In this document: piece after piece, positions 1 through 6,721 of the stretch
Numbering within the stretch: the first letter of the stretch is position 1
Layout of the letters: each line of letters opens with the position of its first letter
Origin: Clostridium acidisoli DSM 12555
Lineage (GTDB): Bacteria > Bacillota > Clostridia > Clostridiales > Clostridiaceae
NCBI RefSeq assembly: GCF_900176305.1
Contig: NZ_FWXH01000023.1
Span: 1 to 32,392 of the forward strand
Length of the DNA: 32,392 bases
Direction: 5' to 3'
Notes under the pieces: model-generated
What the model was told of the DNA's origin: nothing
The model's input: only the letters and a program-made list of their open reading frames with translations
Databases searched by the model: none
Program-made: the position numbers and the translations under genes

Positions 1-18
1 ACAAAATATTTATTTTGT
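1..18. repeat. Perfect palindrome at the window edge
   Basis: The first 18 bases form an inverted repeat, ACAAAATA-TT-TATTTTGT, ending 25 bases before the recombinase start codon. It could be an operator, a recombinase-related site, or part of a longer element cut by the window edge. No promoter can be placed with confidence. Confidence 0.45.
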
Positions 19-43
19 ACAATTATCTCGGAAGGCGGTAAAT

Positions 44-643
44 ATGGTTAATTCAGGTAATGAAAAAATCAAATATTTGACACAAAGTGAAACTACTAGA
101 TTGTTCTCGGCTATTATGACTTACACTAGTAGTCATTCAATAAGGGATTTGGCACTCTTTAGAGTTGCATATAGATGCGGTTTAAGAGCCTCTGAAATAG
201 GTATGTTAAACCTTGAGGACTATAACGAGAAGCAAGGTGCTTTATACTGCAAACGTCTAAAAGGCAGTAACAATAACACTATTAGATTAGATTATAAAAC
301 CAAATTTGCCTTGGATGAATATTTAAATCACACTAAATTAACTGCTTCCTCAGGATGTATTTTCCCAAGTCAAAAAAACAATCCTATTTCAAGACAATCA
401 TTAGACTATTTAATGAAGAAATATTGCCGTTTAGGAAAAATTGAAGATAAGAAGAAACATCATTTCCATGCACTTAAGCATACAACTGCTGTGCATCTTG
501 CTGAATCTGATATGGATATTAAAGAGTTACAATGGTGGCTTGGGCATAAATCTGTTTCTAACACAGAGGTTTATTTTCAATTTACAACAAAGCAGCAGGA
601 ACGGATGTATGCAAAACTAGATGCCAGCAGCGAGATGGTGTAA
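44..643 (+). CDS. Short tyrosine recombinase / phage-type integrase
   Basis: Predicted site-specific DNA recombinase of the lambda-integrase/XerCD superfamily, 199 residues. It consists essentially of the C-terminal catalytic domain. Visible catalytic positions are Arg48 (GLRASE), Lys73 (LKGS), His142 (box FHALKH), His168 (WLGHKS) and nucleophile Tyr177 (EVYFQF). The second arginine of the HxxR motif is replaced by Lys145, so the motif reads HxxK. The N-terminal SAM-like core-binding domain of full-length integrases (usually 280-400 residues) is missing, although an in-frame ATG with a purine-rich upstream stretch (GGAAGG) starts the protein cleanly. No excisionase, phage or conjugation gene follows; downstream is a 434-base tract of hairpin repeats. 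It could be an active minimal recombinase or the remnant of a mobile element. The family assignment is firm; activity is uncertain. Confidence 0.88.
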   Translation: MVNSGNEKIKYLTQSETTRLFSAIMTYTSSHSIRDLALFRVAYRCGLRASEIGMLNLEDYNEKQGALYCKRLKGSNNNTIRLDYKTKFALDEYLNHTKLTASSGCIFPSQKNNPISRQSLDYLMKKYCRLGKIEDKKKHHFHALKHTTAVHLAESDMDIKELQWWLGHKSVSNTEVYFQFTTKQQERMYAKLDASSEMV

Positions 644-689
644 ACTATTTTACGAAGTTTATTCATAGTAATACGGCATTAAGAAGTAC

Positions 690-843
690 GGTGAAGGGTT
701 TTCGTCAATGCTTCGCTAACGAAAAGGCGAAGGGTCGCTAAAGCGAGGTGATGGGTTTGACGGGCGCTTCGCTGGTCAAAGGTGATATTTTTTCCGTGGG
801 AAAAAGCTGTGGATGATTTTTCTACGCCATGCTGCGAAAAATC
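690..843 (+). repeat. Composite hairpin repeat, copy A (five stem-loops)
   Basis: Five consecutive stem-loops are seen. TTTTCGT/ACGAAAA (699-705, 719-725) has a loop containing TGCTTCGC. TCGCT/AGCGA lies at 735-746. TTTGAC/GTCAAA (756-761, 775-780) has a loop containing GCTTCGC. TTTTTCC/GGAAAAA lies at 789-805, and GATTTTT/AAAAATC at 815-843. The lead-in GGTGAAGGG and the connector GGCGAAGGGTCGC recur, exactly or nearly so, in the copy at 32199. Only the bases inside each stem vary, and they vary in complementary pairs. Confidence 0.8.
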
Positions 844-882
844 TTTGAATTAAGGGATTATAATCTAAAGTATATTGCTCTT

Positions 883-967
883 CATTTTTTGACCGTAGGT
901 CGTGGCGTTCCATGCATAAGTGTTATTAGCATATTAAACTATTGTATAAACGCCAAAAGGCTACGGT
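883..967. repeat. Imperfect long-range inverted repeat
   Basis: ACCGTAG...GGCGTT near 884-910 faces AACGCC...CTACGGT near 950-967, about 40 bases apart. The ends resemble the GGCTAAGG/CCTTAGGTC pair at the end of the copy at 32199. The interior is AT-rich and I see no gene in it. It may be a degenerate or interrupted member of the same repeat family. Confidence 0.45.
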
Positions 968-973
968 TAAAAT

Positions 974-1015
974 AGGTGAAGGGTTTTCACCTTTGCTTCG
1001 CGGTGAAAAGGCCAA
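974..1015 (+). repeat. Hairpin repeat, copy B
   Basis: GGTGAAGGG is followed by the stem TTTTCACC (984-991), loop TTTGCTTCGC and GGTGAAAA (1002-1009). This is the same frame as copies A, E and F, but the stem bases are CACC/GGTG. Confidence 0.8.
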
Positions 1016-1077
1016 GTGTCGCTTCTCTTCATTAAACTAACAACATAATTTTATATATGAAAATTTGAATCATAACA

Positions 1078-1689
1078 TTAATTTTTATTCAGCATTCCTA
1101 CATAGCCATTTTTAAAATAAGATCTAAACAAATAAGACATTTTCTCTGAATTAGGAGTACATTTTGACTTTACCCACCAATCAATAGTACCGATTAAAGC
1201 ATTAGCGGTAAATAAGAACGCCATTTCTTGTATTTCTGGGGAGCATTCTTCTTTGCTTACAATGAAGGAGCTTCGTAATTTTTCACGTTCTCTAAACATT
1301 GAAATGATGTAGCTACGCAGTCTAGATATAAACCATATATTACATGAATCATCCATCATTGCCAGATATAATCGACTGTTTTCAGCAAAGTGCTCAAATA
1401 GTTTCACCCATGGATCAGATCTTTGTTCTTCATTAAGATACTTAAGGCTGGACTTTGGAAGTCCTAAATCTTTCTTCATCTTTTCCATTGCGTCTTCAAA
1501 AATTTTTAGTACAACGTCGTATTTATCTTTATAATACCTATAAAAGGTAGAACGATTAATCATAGCTCTATTAGTGATATCACCAACTGTAATATTATCA
1601 AAATGTTTTTCAAAAATAAGATCAATAAGTGCATCCCTTATCTGCTGATGTGTCCTTTGTGTTCGAATATCATGTTTATTCTGCAACAT
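1078..1689 (-). CDS. TetR/AcrR-family transcriptional repressor
   Basis: A 203-residue TetR-family regulator. The N-terminal helix-turn-helix is about residues 8-55, with the family hallmarks RTHQQIRDALIDLIFEK, ITVGDIT and the recognition helix INRSTFYRYYKDK. The remainder is an all-helical ligand-binding and dimerisation domain. A longer frame extends to 1806, but the start at 1689 is chosen because AAGGAGTGAGA lies directly before that ATG and the upstream extension has no domain. It is divergent from the hydrolase-reductase pair. The 129-base gap holds back-to-back promoters with a palindrome (1772-1786) exactly filling its own -35/-10 spacer, so it probably represses both itself and the neighbours until an unknown small molecule binds. 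Family is certain, ligand unknown. Confidence 0.92.
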   Translation of the reverse strand: MLQNKHDIRTQRTHQQIRDALIDLIFEKHFDNITVGDITNRAMINRSTFYRYYKDKYDVVLKIFEDAMEKMKKDLGLPKSSLKYLNEEQRSDPWVKLFEHFAENSRLYLAMMDDSCNIWFISRLRSYIISMFREREKLRSSFIVSKEECSPEIQEMAFLFTANALIGTIDWWVKSKCTPNSEKMSYLFRSYFKNGYVGMLNKN

Positions 1690-1734
1690 TCTCACTCCTT
1701 TGTTGTATATAAAACAAACTATAAGTATTGTTGG

Positions 1735-1762
1735 TTGAAAACAAATCTGTATCTGATATATT
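1735..1762 (+). promoter_or_regulatory. Promoter of the hydrolase-reductase operon
   Basis: TTGAAA (1735-1740), a 16-base spacer, then the extended -10 TGaTATATT (1754-1762). Initiation is expected near 1769, so the palindrome at 1772-1786 would sit immediately downstream of the start site. Confidence 0.65.
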
Positions 1763-1765
1763 TTA

Positions 1766-1794
1766 ATTATAGCAACAACGTGTTGCATAAACAA
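1766..1794 (-). promoter_or_regulatory. Promoter of the TetR gene
   Basis: Read on the minus strand: TTGTTT (1794-1789), a 17-base spacer, and a perfect TATAAT (1771-1766). The spacer is essentially the palindrome at 1772-1786. Confidence 0.65.
1772..1786. promoter_or_regulatory. Probable TetR operator palindrome
   Basis: GCAACA-ACG-TGTTGC is an interrupted palindrome in the divergent promoter region. It occupies the spacer of the regulator promoter and the start-site region of the hydrolase promoter. Its placement is what one expects for an autorepressing TetR operator. Binding is inferred from position and symmetry. Confidence 0.6.
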
Positions 1795-1818
1795 TAAAAA
1801 TTGCAAAGGAGAATGACG

Positions 1819-3024
1819 ATGAATAATTTAATTTTTGAAGACGATCAATTCGCATCCAAACTATTAGGGCTTCTTGGAGACACTGCTTTCAAAGCTGCAG
1901 ATATAGGAGAGGTGGTTTCAACAGCACAGAAAATTAAAGAAGGGAACTATCAAAGCTGGTGTAAAGAATGGACCAAAACAGCCAATAGCCTACAAAAAGT
2001 TGCAGAGAATAGCTACTCAGATGGTCACTTGATCAGTGCAAAAAAAGCTTATCTTAGGGCTTCTAATTATTATCGAATTGCAGAATTCTACCTTCATGAA
2101 AATCCGGATGATCCAAAGATAGATGAATTATACAATGCAAGCATAGATTGCTTTTCTCATGTCATGAAATTGAACAAGCCTCTTATTGAAGAAGTGAAAA
2201 TCCCCTATGGAAATACAACACTTCCAGGACATTTTTATAAATTAGAGGATTCAGAGGAACCAAAACCAGTTTTAATTGCTATGACTGGCTTTGATGGAAC
2301 AAAAGAAGCATTTTACGGAATGGCAATGGATGCACTTGAACATGGCATGCATTGTATTACTTTCGAGGGACCAGGACAAGGAGAAGCCCTACATAAACAA
2401 AAACTATTTTTTAGACATGACTACGAGAAGGTTATAACCCCAGTGGTAGACTATCTGCTTACAAGAAAAGAAGTAGATTCAAAGAAAATTGTCTTATGGG
2501 GACAAAGTTTAGGTGGTTATCTTGCTCCTAGGGCTGCAGCTTTTGAACATCGACTTGCAGGCTGCATTGCAAATGGAGGAGTATATGACTTTTTAGGAGG
2601 CTTTACAAGTATCTTTAATATTCCAAGAGAAGAATTTTTAAATTTCGCATTTTCTGATTCAGAGAAATTTAATAAAGCTGTGAAGGAAAAAATGGAACTG
2701 AACTCAAAGGCAAAATGGAGCTTTTCACATGGAATGTATGTATTTGGTGTAAATACTCCTGCTGAATTCATTCTAAAGGTGGGCGATTTTTATATGAAAG
2801 GATTAGCAGAGAAAATACAATGCTCTACCTTAATTGTTGATTCAGAAAATGACAAACTGCTTGGAGATCAAGCAAGGCAATTGTATGAGGAGCTTACCTG
2901 CTATAAAGATTTTATTTTATTTACAGCTGAAGAAGGTGCTGAATCCCACTGTCAAGCAGGCGCTAAATTAATTGCAAATGAACGTATTTTCAGTTGGATT
3001 GAAAAGATCCTAAGGGATATATAG
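1819..3024 (+). CDS. Alpha/beta-hydrolase (DUF1100/FrsA-like)
   Basis: A 401-residue alpha/beta-hydrolase with a helical N-terminal region of about 130 residues before the catalytic fold. This layout is seen in FrsA/DUF1100-type esterases and C-C bond hydrolases. The nucleophile elbow is GQSLGG with Ser230. The oxyanion strand region is MTGFDG, the likely acid is Asp345 (VDSENDKL) and the base His377 (ESHCQ). Start: an upstream TTG frame extends to 1801, but AAAGGAG at 1805-1811 is correctly spaced for the ATG at 1819. It has no signal peptide, so it is cytoplasmic. It is 46 bases upstream of a flavin reductase and divergent from a TetR gene, which suggests a xenobiotic or quinone-type response cassette. 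The substrate cannot be read from the sequence. Confidence 0.85.
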   Translation: MNNLIFEDDQFASKLLGLLGDTAFKAADIGEVVSTAQKIKEGNYQSWCKEWTKTANSLQKVAENSYSDGHLISAKKAYLRASNYYRIAEFYLHENPDDPKIDELYNASIDCFSHVMKLNKPLIEEVKIPYGNTTLPGHFYKLEDSEEPKPVLIAMTGFDGTKEAFYGMAMDALEHGMHCITFEGPGQGEALHKQKLFFRHDYEKVITPVVDYLLTRKEVDSKKIVLWGQSLGGYLAPRAAAFEHRLAGCIANGGVYDFLGGFTSIFNIPREEFLNFAFSDSEKFNKAVKEKMELNSKAKWSFSHGMYVFGVNTPAEFILKVGDFYMKGLAEKIQCSTLIVDSENDKLLGDQARQLYEELTCYKDFILFTAEEGAESHCQAGAKLIANERIFSWIEKILRDI

Positions 3025-3070
3025 ATAAACATAAGGTTTAACTTTTTATATTTATAAGGAGAGATGAGAA

Positions 3071-3622
3071 ATGTCAAAAGTAGTTATTTTTAAATGTAGT
3101 CCAAGAAAGAATGGATATACTACAAAATTATTGGATCAAGTAGCAAAAGGAGCAAAATCAAAAGGTGCTGAGGTTATTGAATTTGATTTAAATAACACTG
3201 AAATCCGTGGATGTCAAGGATGCTTTTATTGTCGTACTCATGATGGATGTGCTATTAATGATTATTTACAACCAATGTATAAAGCTATTGCAGAGGCAGA
3301 TGCTATTGTATTTGGTTCACCAATATATATGTACCAAATTACAGGTCAGGCAAAAATTTGGTTAGACCGTACGTTTCCAATGGTCGAAGAGCTTCCAAAT
3401 AAGTTTATTCCTAGACATCCAGGTAAAAAATTAATAACTATATTTGCTCAAGGAAGCTTAAATCCTAAAAAAGGTGCAGAAGCCATTAACTATGTTAATA
3501 ATATTTTCGACGTATTTGGTTGGAAACTTAATGATTGCATTCAATACTGTGGAAATGATAATGAAGTTTTTAATGAGTTATCTTTAAGAGCATTTAAAGA
3601 TGGGGAAAATTTGATTGGATAA
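3071..3622 (+). CDS. Iron-sulfur flavoprotein-like NAD(P)H:FMN reductase
   Basis: A 183-residue flavodoxin-fold protein. The N-terminal strand and phosphate-binding loop read VVIFKCSPRKNGYT, and the flavin-contact region is VFGSPIYMYQITGQAKIWLDR. Cys48, Cys51, Cys54 and Cys60 form a compact CX2CX2CX5C motif. That is the spacing that binds a [4Fe-4S] cluster in iron-sulfur flavoproteins of anaerobes, so electron transfer through FMN plus a cluster is likely. ATAAGGAGAG precedes the ATG. It shares an operon with the hydrolase 46 bases upstream and a terminator follows. The physiological electron acceptor is unknown; quinone or peroxide reduction are possible roles. Confidence 0.85.
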   Translation: MSKVVIFKCSPRKNGYTTKLLDQVAKGAKSKGAEVIEFDLNNTEIRGCQGCFYCRTHDGCAINDYLQPMYKAIAEADAIVFGSPIYMYQITGQAKIWLDRTFPMVEELPNKFIPRHPGKKLITIFAQGSLNPKKGAEAINYVNNIFDVFGWKLNDCIQYCGNDNEVFNELSLRAFKDGENLIG

Positions 3623-3657
3623 ACATATTGTGAATTAATAAAAATAAATAACAGCTT

Positions 3658-3698
3658 AAAAAATCGCATTTTTCGAGAGATTGGATTTGCGATTTTTT
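3658..3698 (+). terminator. Rho-independent terminator after the reductase gene
   Basis: Arms AAAAAATCGCA (3658-3668) and TGCGATTTTTT (3688-3698) form an 11-bp stem ending in a run of T. Confidence 0.8.
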
Positions 3699-3746
3699 AA
3701 TGTACAATTCTAATTTAGGTTTATAACAATGTTTGATTGTTTGAAA

Positions 3747-3812
3747 TATGGATTTATCCATAAACTCTTCACCTTTTATCCGCGTAACGCAAGGATAAAA
3801 CCCTTCACTCTT
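3747..3812 (-). repeat. Hairpin repeat, copy C
   Basis: On the minus strand: GTGAAGGG, stem TTTTATCC (3800-3793), loop TTGCGTTACGC, GGATAAAA (3781-3774), GGTGAAG, then the palindrome TATGGATAAATCCATA (3762-3747). The whole module recurs, nearly identical, at 32267-32320 on the plus strand. Confidence 0.8.
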
Positions 3813-3857
3813 ACTTCTCAGTCTCTCTATACTATGAAGTTCTTATCCCTATAAGTC

Positions 3858-3893
3858 AAAAAGGCTGTCTTAAAATCAAATTTTAAGACAACC
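3858..3893 (-). terminator. Terminator of the amino acid ABC operon
   Basis: Minus strand: GGTTGTCTTAAAAT, three-base loop, ATTTTAAGACAGCC, then five T. It lies immediately after the ATPase gene. Confidence 0.8.
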
Positions 3894-3897
3894 ATCT

Positions 3898-4629
3898 TTA
3901 TAATACCTTATCTAAAAAAGCCTTTGTTCTTTCTTCTTTAGGATTTGAAAAAATATCTTCTGGTTTTCCACGTTCTACTATTTTCCCACCATCCATAAAT
4001 ATAACTTCATCTGCAACTTCTCTTGCAAATCCCATTTCATGTGTTACAACAACCATAGTCATACCTATCTTTGCAAGATCTTTCATAACATTTAGCACCT
4101 CACCAACAAGTTCTGGATCTAGTGCCGAAGTTGGCTCATCAAATAACATTATATCTGGCTCCATACAAAGCGCCCTAGCAATTGCAACTCTTTGCTTTTG
4201 ACCTCCAGAAAGTTTTGATGGATACACATCAAGTTTTTCACTTAATCCAACTTGAGCTATGAGCTTTTTTGCTCTTTCAAAAACTTCTGATTTATTTTGT
4301 TTTTTTACTGTTAATGGTGCCGTCATAACATTTTGTAGAACTGTCATATGCGGAAAAAGGTTGAAATTTTGAAATACCATACCCATTTTCTCTATTGCAT
4401 TTCTCATTTTCTTTTTATCTTTAACATTTAGAATTTCTCCTTCTATGTTTACAGTACCGCCAGTTGGAATTTCTAGATGGTTAAGACATCTTAAAAAAGT
4501 ACTTTTACCTGAACCTGAAGGCCCAATTATTACAAGGACTTCTCCTTTTTTTACTTCTACATTTAAGTTTTCAAATACATTTAATTTACCAAAACTTTTA
4601 GATAAACCTTTTGTTTCAATCATATTCAT
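3898..4629 (-). CDS. Polar amino acid ABC transporter ATPase
   Basis: A 243-residue nucleotide-binding subunit of the GlnQ/HisP class that powers amino acid import. Visible motifs are Walker [11 protein letters not shown]-loop [10 protein letters not shown], signature LSGGQKQR, Walker [13 protein letters not shown] and the switch histidine in VVVTHEM. It is the last gene of a three-gene operon and begins 23 bases after the permease stop. The best Shine-Dalgarno (AAAGGAGG, overlapping the permease stop) is 13 bases from the chosen ATG, slightly far; the second ATG two codons later is less likely. Substrate specificity within polar amino acids cannot be decided from this subunit. Confidence 0.93.
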   Translation of the reverse strand: MNMIETKGLSKSFGKLNVFENLNVEVKKGEVLVIIGPSGSGKSTFLRCLNHLEIPTGGTVNIEGEILNVKDKKKMRNAIEKMGMVFQNFNLFPHMTVLQNVMTAPLTVKKQNKSEVFERAKKLIAQVGLSEKLDVYPSKLSGGQKQRVAIARALCMEPDIMLFDEPTSALDPELVGEVLNVMKDLAKIGMTMVVVTHEMGFAREVADEVIFMDGGKIVERGKPEDIFSNPKEERTKAFLDKVL

Positions 4630-4652
4630 AATGAGCTCTGTCCCTCCTTTTC

Positions 4653-5300
4653 CTAATATACCGACAATTTCTTCTCAACAACACTAAAAATAGAAGTAAA
4701 TATTGTTGTCATTAGAAGATATAATATTCCTGCAGTAATATATGGAGGCCAAGGATTACCTGTAGATGAACCTAATGTTTCAGCTTTTCTTAAAACCTCT
4801 TCTAAAGCTATTGCAGAAACAAGAGATGTATCCTTTATCATTCCAATAAATTGATTTCCAACAGGAGGAATTACAATTCTAAAAGCTTGAGGAAGTACTA
4901 TTTTTTTCATAGTTTGGGCATAAGTGAATCCTAAAGCTTTTGAAGCTTCAAATTGTCCAACATCTATAGCCAAAATACCACTTCTTATGATTTCAGCCAT
5001 ATATGCACCAGCATTTAAGCTAAGTCCAATAATGGCAGCTTGAAATGCTGAAAGTTCTATATTTATTGCTGGAAAACCATAATAAAACACAACTAACTGA
5101 AGCAAAAGAGGAGTTCCTCTAAATACCCATGTATAAAAATTACCTATAGCTGAAATTATCTTATTGTTAGTAAGTTTAATCATAGCTACTACAACTCCTA
5201 TGATAGTTCCAAAAACAATAGATAAAAATGTAAGTTCTAGTGTCAATACACTTCCTTGTAACATTGTAGGCAGTATATTCTTTATGTTACTTAAATCCAT
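4653..5300 (-). CDS. Polar amino acid ABC transporter permease
   Basis: A 215-residue inner-membrane subunit of the HisM/GlnP type with about five transmembrane helices. The EAA loop that docks on the ATPase is visible around residues 108-142 ([19 protein letters not shown]). [10 protein letters not shown] is the usual conserved stretch of amino acid permeases. A single permease gene implies a homodimer. GAGGAGA stands eight bases before the ATG. It lies between the binding protein and ATPase genes on the same strand. Confidence 0.93.
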   Translation of the reverse strand: MDLSNIKNILPTMLQGSVLTLELTFLSIVFGTIIGVVVAMIKLTNNKIISAIGNFYTWVFRGTPLLLQLVVFYYGFPAINIELSAFQAAIIGLSLNAGAYMAEIIRSGILAIDVGQFEASKALGFTYAQTMKKIVLPQAFRIVIPPVGNQFIGMIKDTSLVSAIALEEVLRKAETLGSSTGNPWPPYITAGILYLLMTTIFTSIFSVVEKKLSVY

Positions 5301-5336
5301 TAAAAAATCTCCTCTCGAGCTACAATTAATTAATAA

Positions 5337-6143
5337 CTATTTGCTATAAATGTCATGTCCAAACCACTTAACTGATAATTTTGAAAGTGTTCCATCTTTT
5401 TTAAGTTCATCCATTGCCTTTTGATATGCATCTCTAAGTTCTACATCACTTTTTCTAAATGCAACACCAATTGGTTCTTCATTTAACATTGTTTTTATTC
5501 TAGTAAAGTCAGTCTTTTTATCAGCAATATAGTAATCTCCAACCTGTGGATCTGATACAACGGCATCGATTCTTCCATTTTTAAGATCCATAAATGCATC
5601 TGTCATGGCATTGTACTTTTTAACCTCTTTAATAGTTCCAAGTTTATTCAAAACATCCTGTGCAGTTGTTCCAACTTCTATACCTACTGTCTTTCCTGCT
5701 AAGTCTTTTTCACTTTTTATACTACTATTTCCTGTTTTTACAAATACAGCATTACCACCGTAAATATATGGTTTTGTAAAAATCATTGTTTTCTTTCTAT
5801 CATCTGTAATACTTACACTAGATTGAATAACATCAAATTTTTTAGATCCTAATGCTAAGAATATACCATCCCATGAAGTTGGTACATATTTAACTTTTAC
5901 TCCCAATTTCTTGCTTATATCATTTGCCATATCAATATCAAAACCTACAATTTTATTTGCACTATCTGTAAACTCCATTGGCGGATATGTATCATCTATT
6001 CCTACAGTAATTGTTCCTGCATCCTTAACTCTTTGTAATGAACCATCCCCAGTTGATGTTTTACTACTGCTACTGCTTCCACACCCTGCAAATATTGCTG
6101 CACTTACAGCTAATATAGTTATTATACTTAAAAATTTTTTCAA
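5337..6143 (-). CDS. Amino acid-binding lipoprotein of ABC transporter
   Basis: A family 3 solute-binding protein of about 268 residues, anchored outside the membrane as a lipoprotein. It has a Lys-rich start, a hydrophobic segment and lipobox FAGC with Cys21, then a Ser-rich linker. The ligand domain begins ITVGIDDTYPPMEF and contains GFDIDMANDISKKLG and DVIQSSVSITDDRKK. Start choice: the frame opens at a GTG (6152) that touches the ribosome site, while a TTG at 6143 lies six bases after GGGGTG and yields the typical MKKFLS signal start, so TTG is preferred. It is first in the importer operon and has its own promoter at 6180-6208. Cystine or another polar amino acid is possible given the sulfur genes across the divergent gap, but that is only context. 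Confidence 0.9.
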   Translation of the reverse strand: MKKFLSIITILAVSAAIFAGCGSSSSSKTSTGDGSLQRVKDAGTITVGIDDTYPPMEFTDSANKIVGFDIDMANDISKKLGVKVKYVPTSWDGIFLALGSKKFDVIQSSVSITDDRKKTMIFTKPYIYGGNAVFVKTGNSSIKSEKDLAGKTVGIEVGTTAQDVLNKLGTIKEVKKYNAMTDAFMDLKNGRIDAVVSDPQVGDYYIADKKTDFTRIKTMLNEEPIGVAFRKSDVELRDAYQKAMDELKKDGTLSKLSVKWFGHDIYSK

Positions 6144-6179
6144 TATAGACACCCCTTTTAAAATTCATATTTTATAAGT

Positions 6180-6208
6180 ATTATACATAGATACTATTAA
6201 TTTTTCAA
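6180..6208 (-). promoter_or_regulatory. Promoter of the amino acid importer operon
   Basis: Minus strand: TTGAAA (6208-6203), a 17-base spacer, TATAAT (6185-6180). It is about 35 bases upstream of the lipoprotein start. Confidence 0.65.
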
Positions 6209-6272
6209 GCTTTTTATTATCAAATTAATAATAAATTTTCCCGTTAGCCAATGTTTTGTCAATAATGTTATA

Positions 6273-6329
6273 AAATAATGCATAAATATTTATTAATTTG
6301 ATATATTTTATTATAATTATGCATTATTT
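6273..6329. repeat. 13-bp inverted repeat in a divergent control region
   Basis: AAATAATGCATAA (6273-6285) is matched exactly by TTATGCATTATTT (6317-6329) across a 31-base AT-rich spacer. Each arm contains the palindrome ATGCAT. It lies between the importer and ArsR promoters. It may be a pair of operator half-sites bound by a looping regulator, or a cruciform-prone AT element. Confidence 0.5.
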
Positions 6330-6352
6330 CTGCAAATATATTTATAAAAATA

Positions 6353-6381
6353 TTGACATTTCATAAACTATATCGTATTAT
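6353..6381 (+). promoter_or_regulatory. Promoter of the ArsR-persulfide operon
   Basis: TTGACA (6353-6358), a 17-base spacer, TATTAT (6376-6381). This is close to the vegetative sigma factor consensus. Confidence 0.7.
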
Positions 6382-6388
6382 TCGAATA
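6379..6388. promoter_or_regulatory. Candidate ArsR operator
   Basis: The palindrome TATTCGAATA overlaps the -10 box and the region just after it, with partial symmetry continuing outward (GTAT...ATAC). ArsR-family repressors bind such short AT-rich palindromes overlapping their own promoter, so autorepression is likely. Confidence 0.5.
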
Positions 6389-6431
6389 TACTAATATTAT
6401 AATTCAACAAATAAGAAAGTGTGATTTTATT

Positions 6432-6719
6432 ATGGATAAAGATTATTTAAAATATACAGAAATGGCTGAATTACTTAAAGTTTTAGCTCATCCAGTTAGA
6501 CTTTGCATTGTAAGAGGCTTAATTGAAAATGGTGGCTGTAATGTTACTCACATGCAGGATTGTCTTAACATTCCTCAGTCAACAATTTCTCAGCATTTGC
6601 AAAAATTAAAAACTGCTGGAGTAATTAAAGGTAAACGTAATGGCCTTGAAATTAAATACAGTGTGTGCAATGAAGACATCATAAAACTTGTTAAAAATAT
6701 GTTCAATTTGGAGGGATAA
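6432..6719 (+). CDS. ArsR-family repressor, possible persulfide or metal sensor
   Basis: A 95-residue winged-helix regulator. The family core is visible: KVLAHPVRLCIVRGL, then the recognition helix IPQSTISQHLQKLKTAGVI and the wing KRNGLEIKYSV. The metal motif ELCVCD of ArsR/SmtB is absent. Cysteines occur at 25, 36, 44 and 79. Cys25 in helix 2 and Cys79 before the last helix are roughly where persulfide sensors of the SqrR/BigR branch carry their reactive pair, but the alignment is mine by eye. It is two bases upstream of the persulfide-enzyme gene and so clearly its regulator. A TTGACA promoter with an overlapping palindrome precedes it. Its ribosome site is weak (AAAGTGTGA). Confidence 0.88.
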   Translation: MDKDYLKYTEMAELLKVLAHPVRLCIVRGLIENGGCNVTHMQDCLNIPQSTISQHLQKLKTAGVIKGKRNGLEIKYSVCNEDIIKLVKNMFNLEG

Positions 6720-6721
6720 AT

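Larger units (their letters stand above)
644..1077. other. Gene-free tract packed with hairpin repeats
   Basis: I see no coding sequence in these 434 bases. The tract is richer in G+C than its surroundings and contains at least five short hairpins at 699-843, a long-range imperfect inverted repeat at about 883-967, and a further hairpin at 984-1009. All but the long-range pair resemble elements found elsewhere in the window. Confidence 0.7.

Noticed and set aside
690-1020. CRISPR-like array
   Set aside because: The repeated words are hairpin frames of unequal spacing with no uniform spacers, and no cas gene is nearby.
44-1077. Intact phage, integrative element or insertion sequence at the left end
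   Set aside because: Only one small recombinase is present. There is no transposase, structural or conjugation gene, and no matching attachment repeats could be found within the window.
6153-6431. S-box or T-box leader before the amino acid importer
   Set aside because: The promoter lies only about 35 bases from the start, leaving no room for a structured leader, and no conserved T-box or S-box core is seen.
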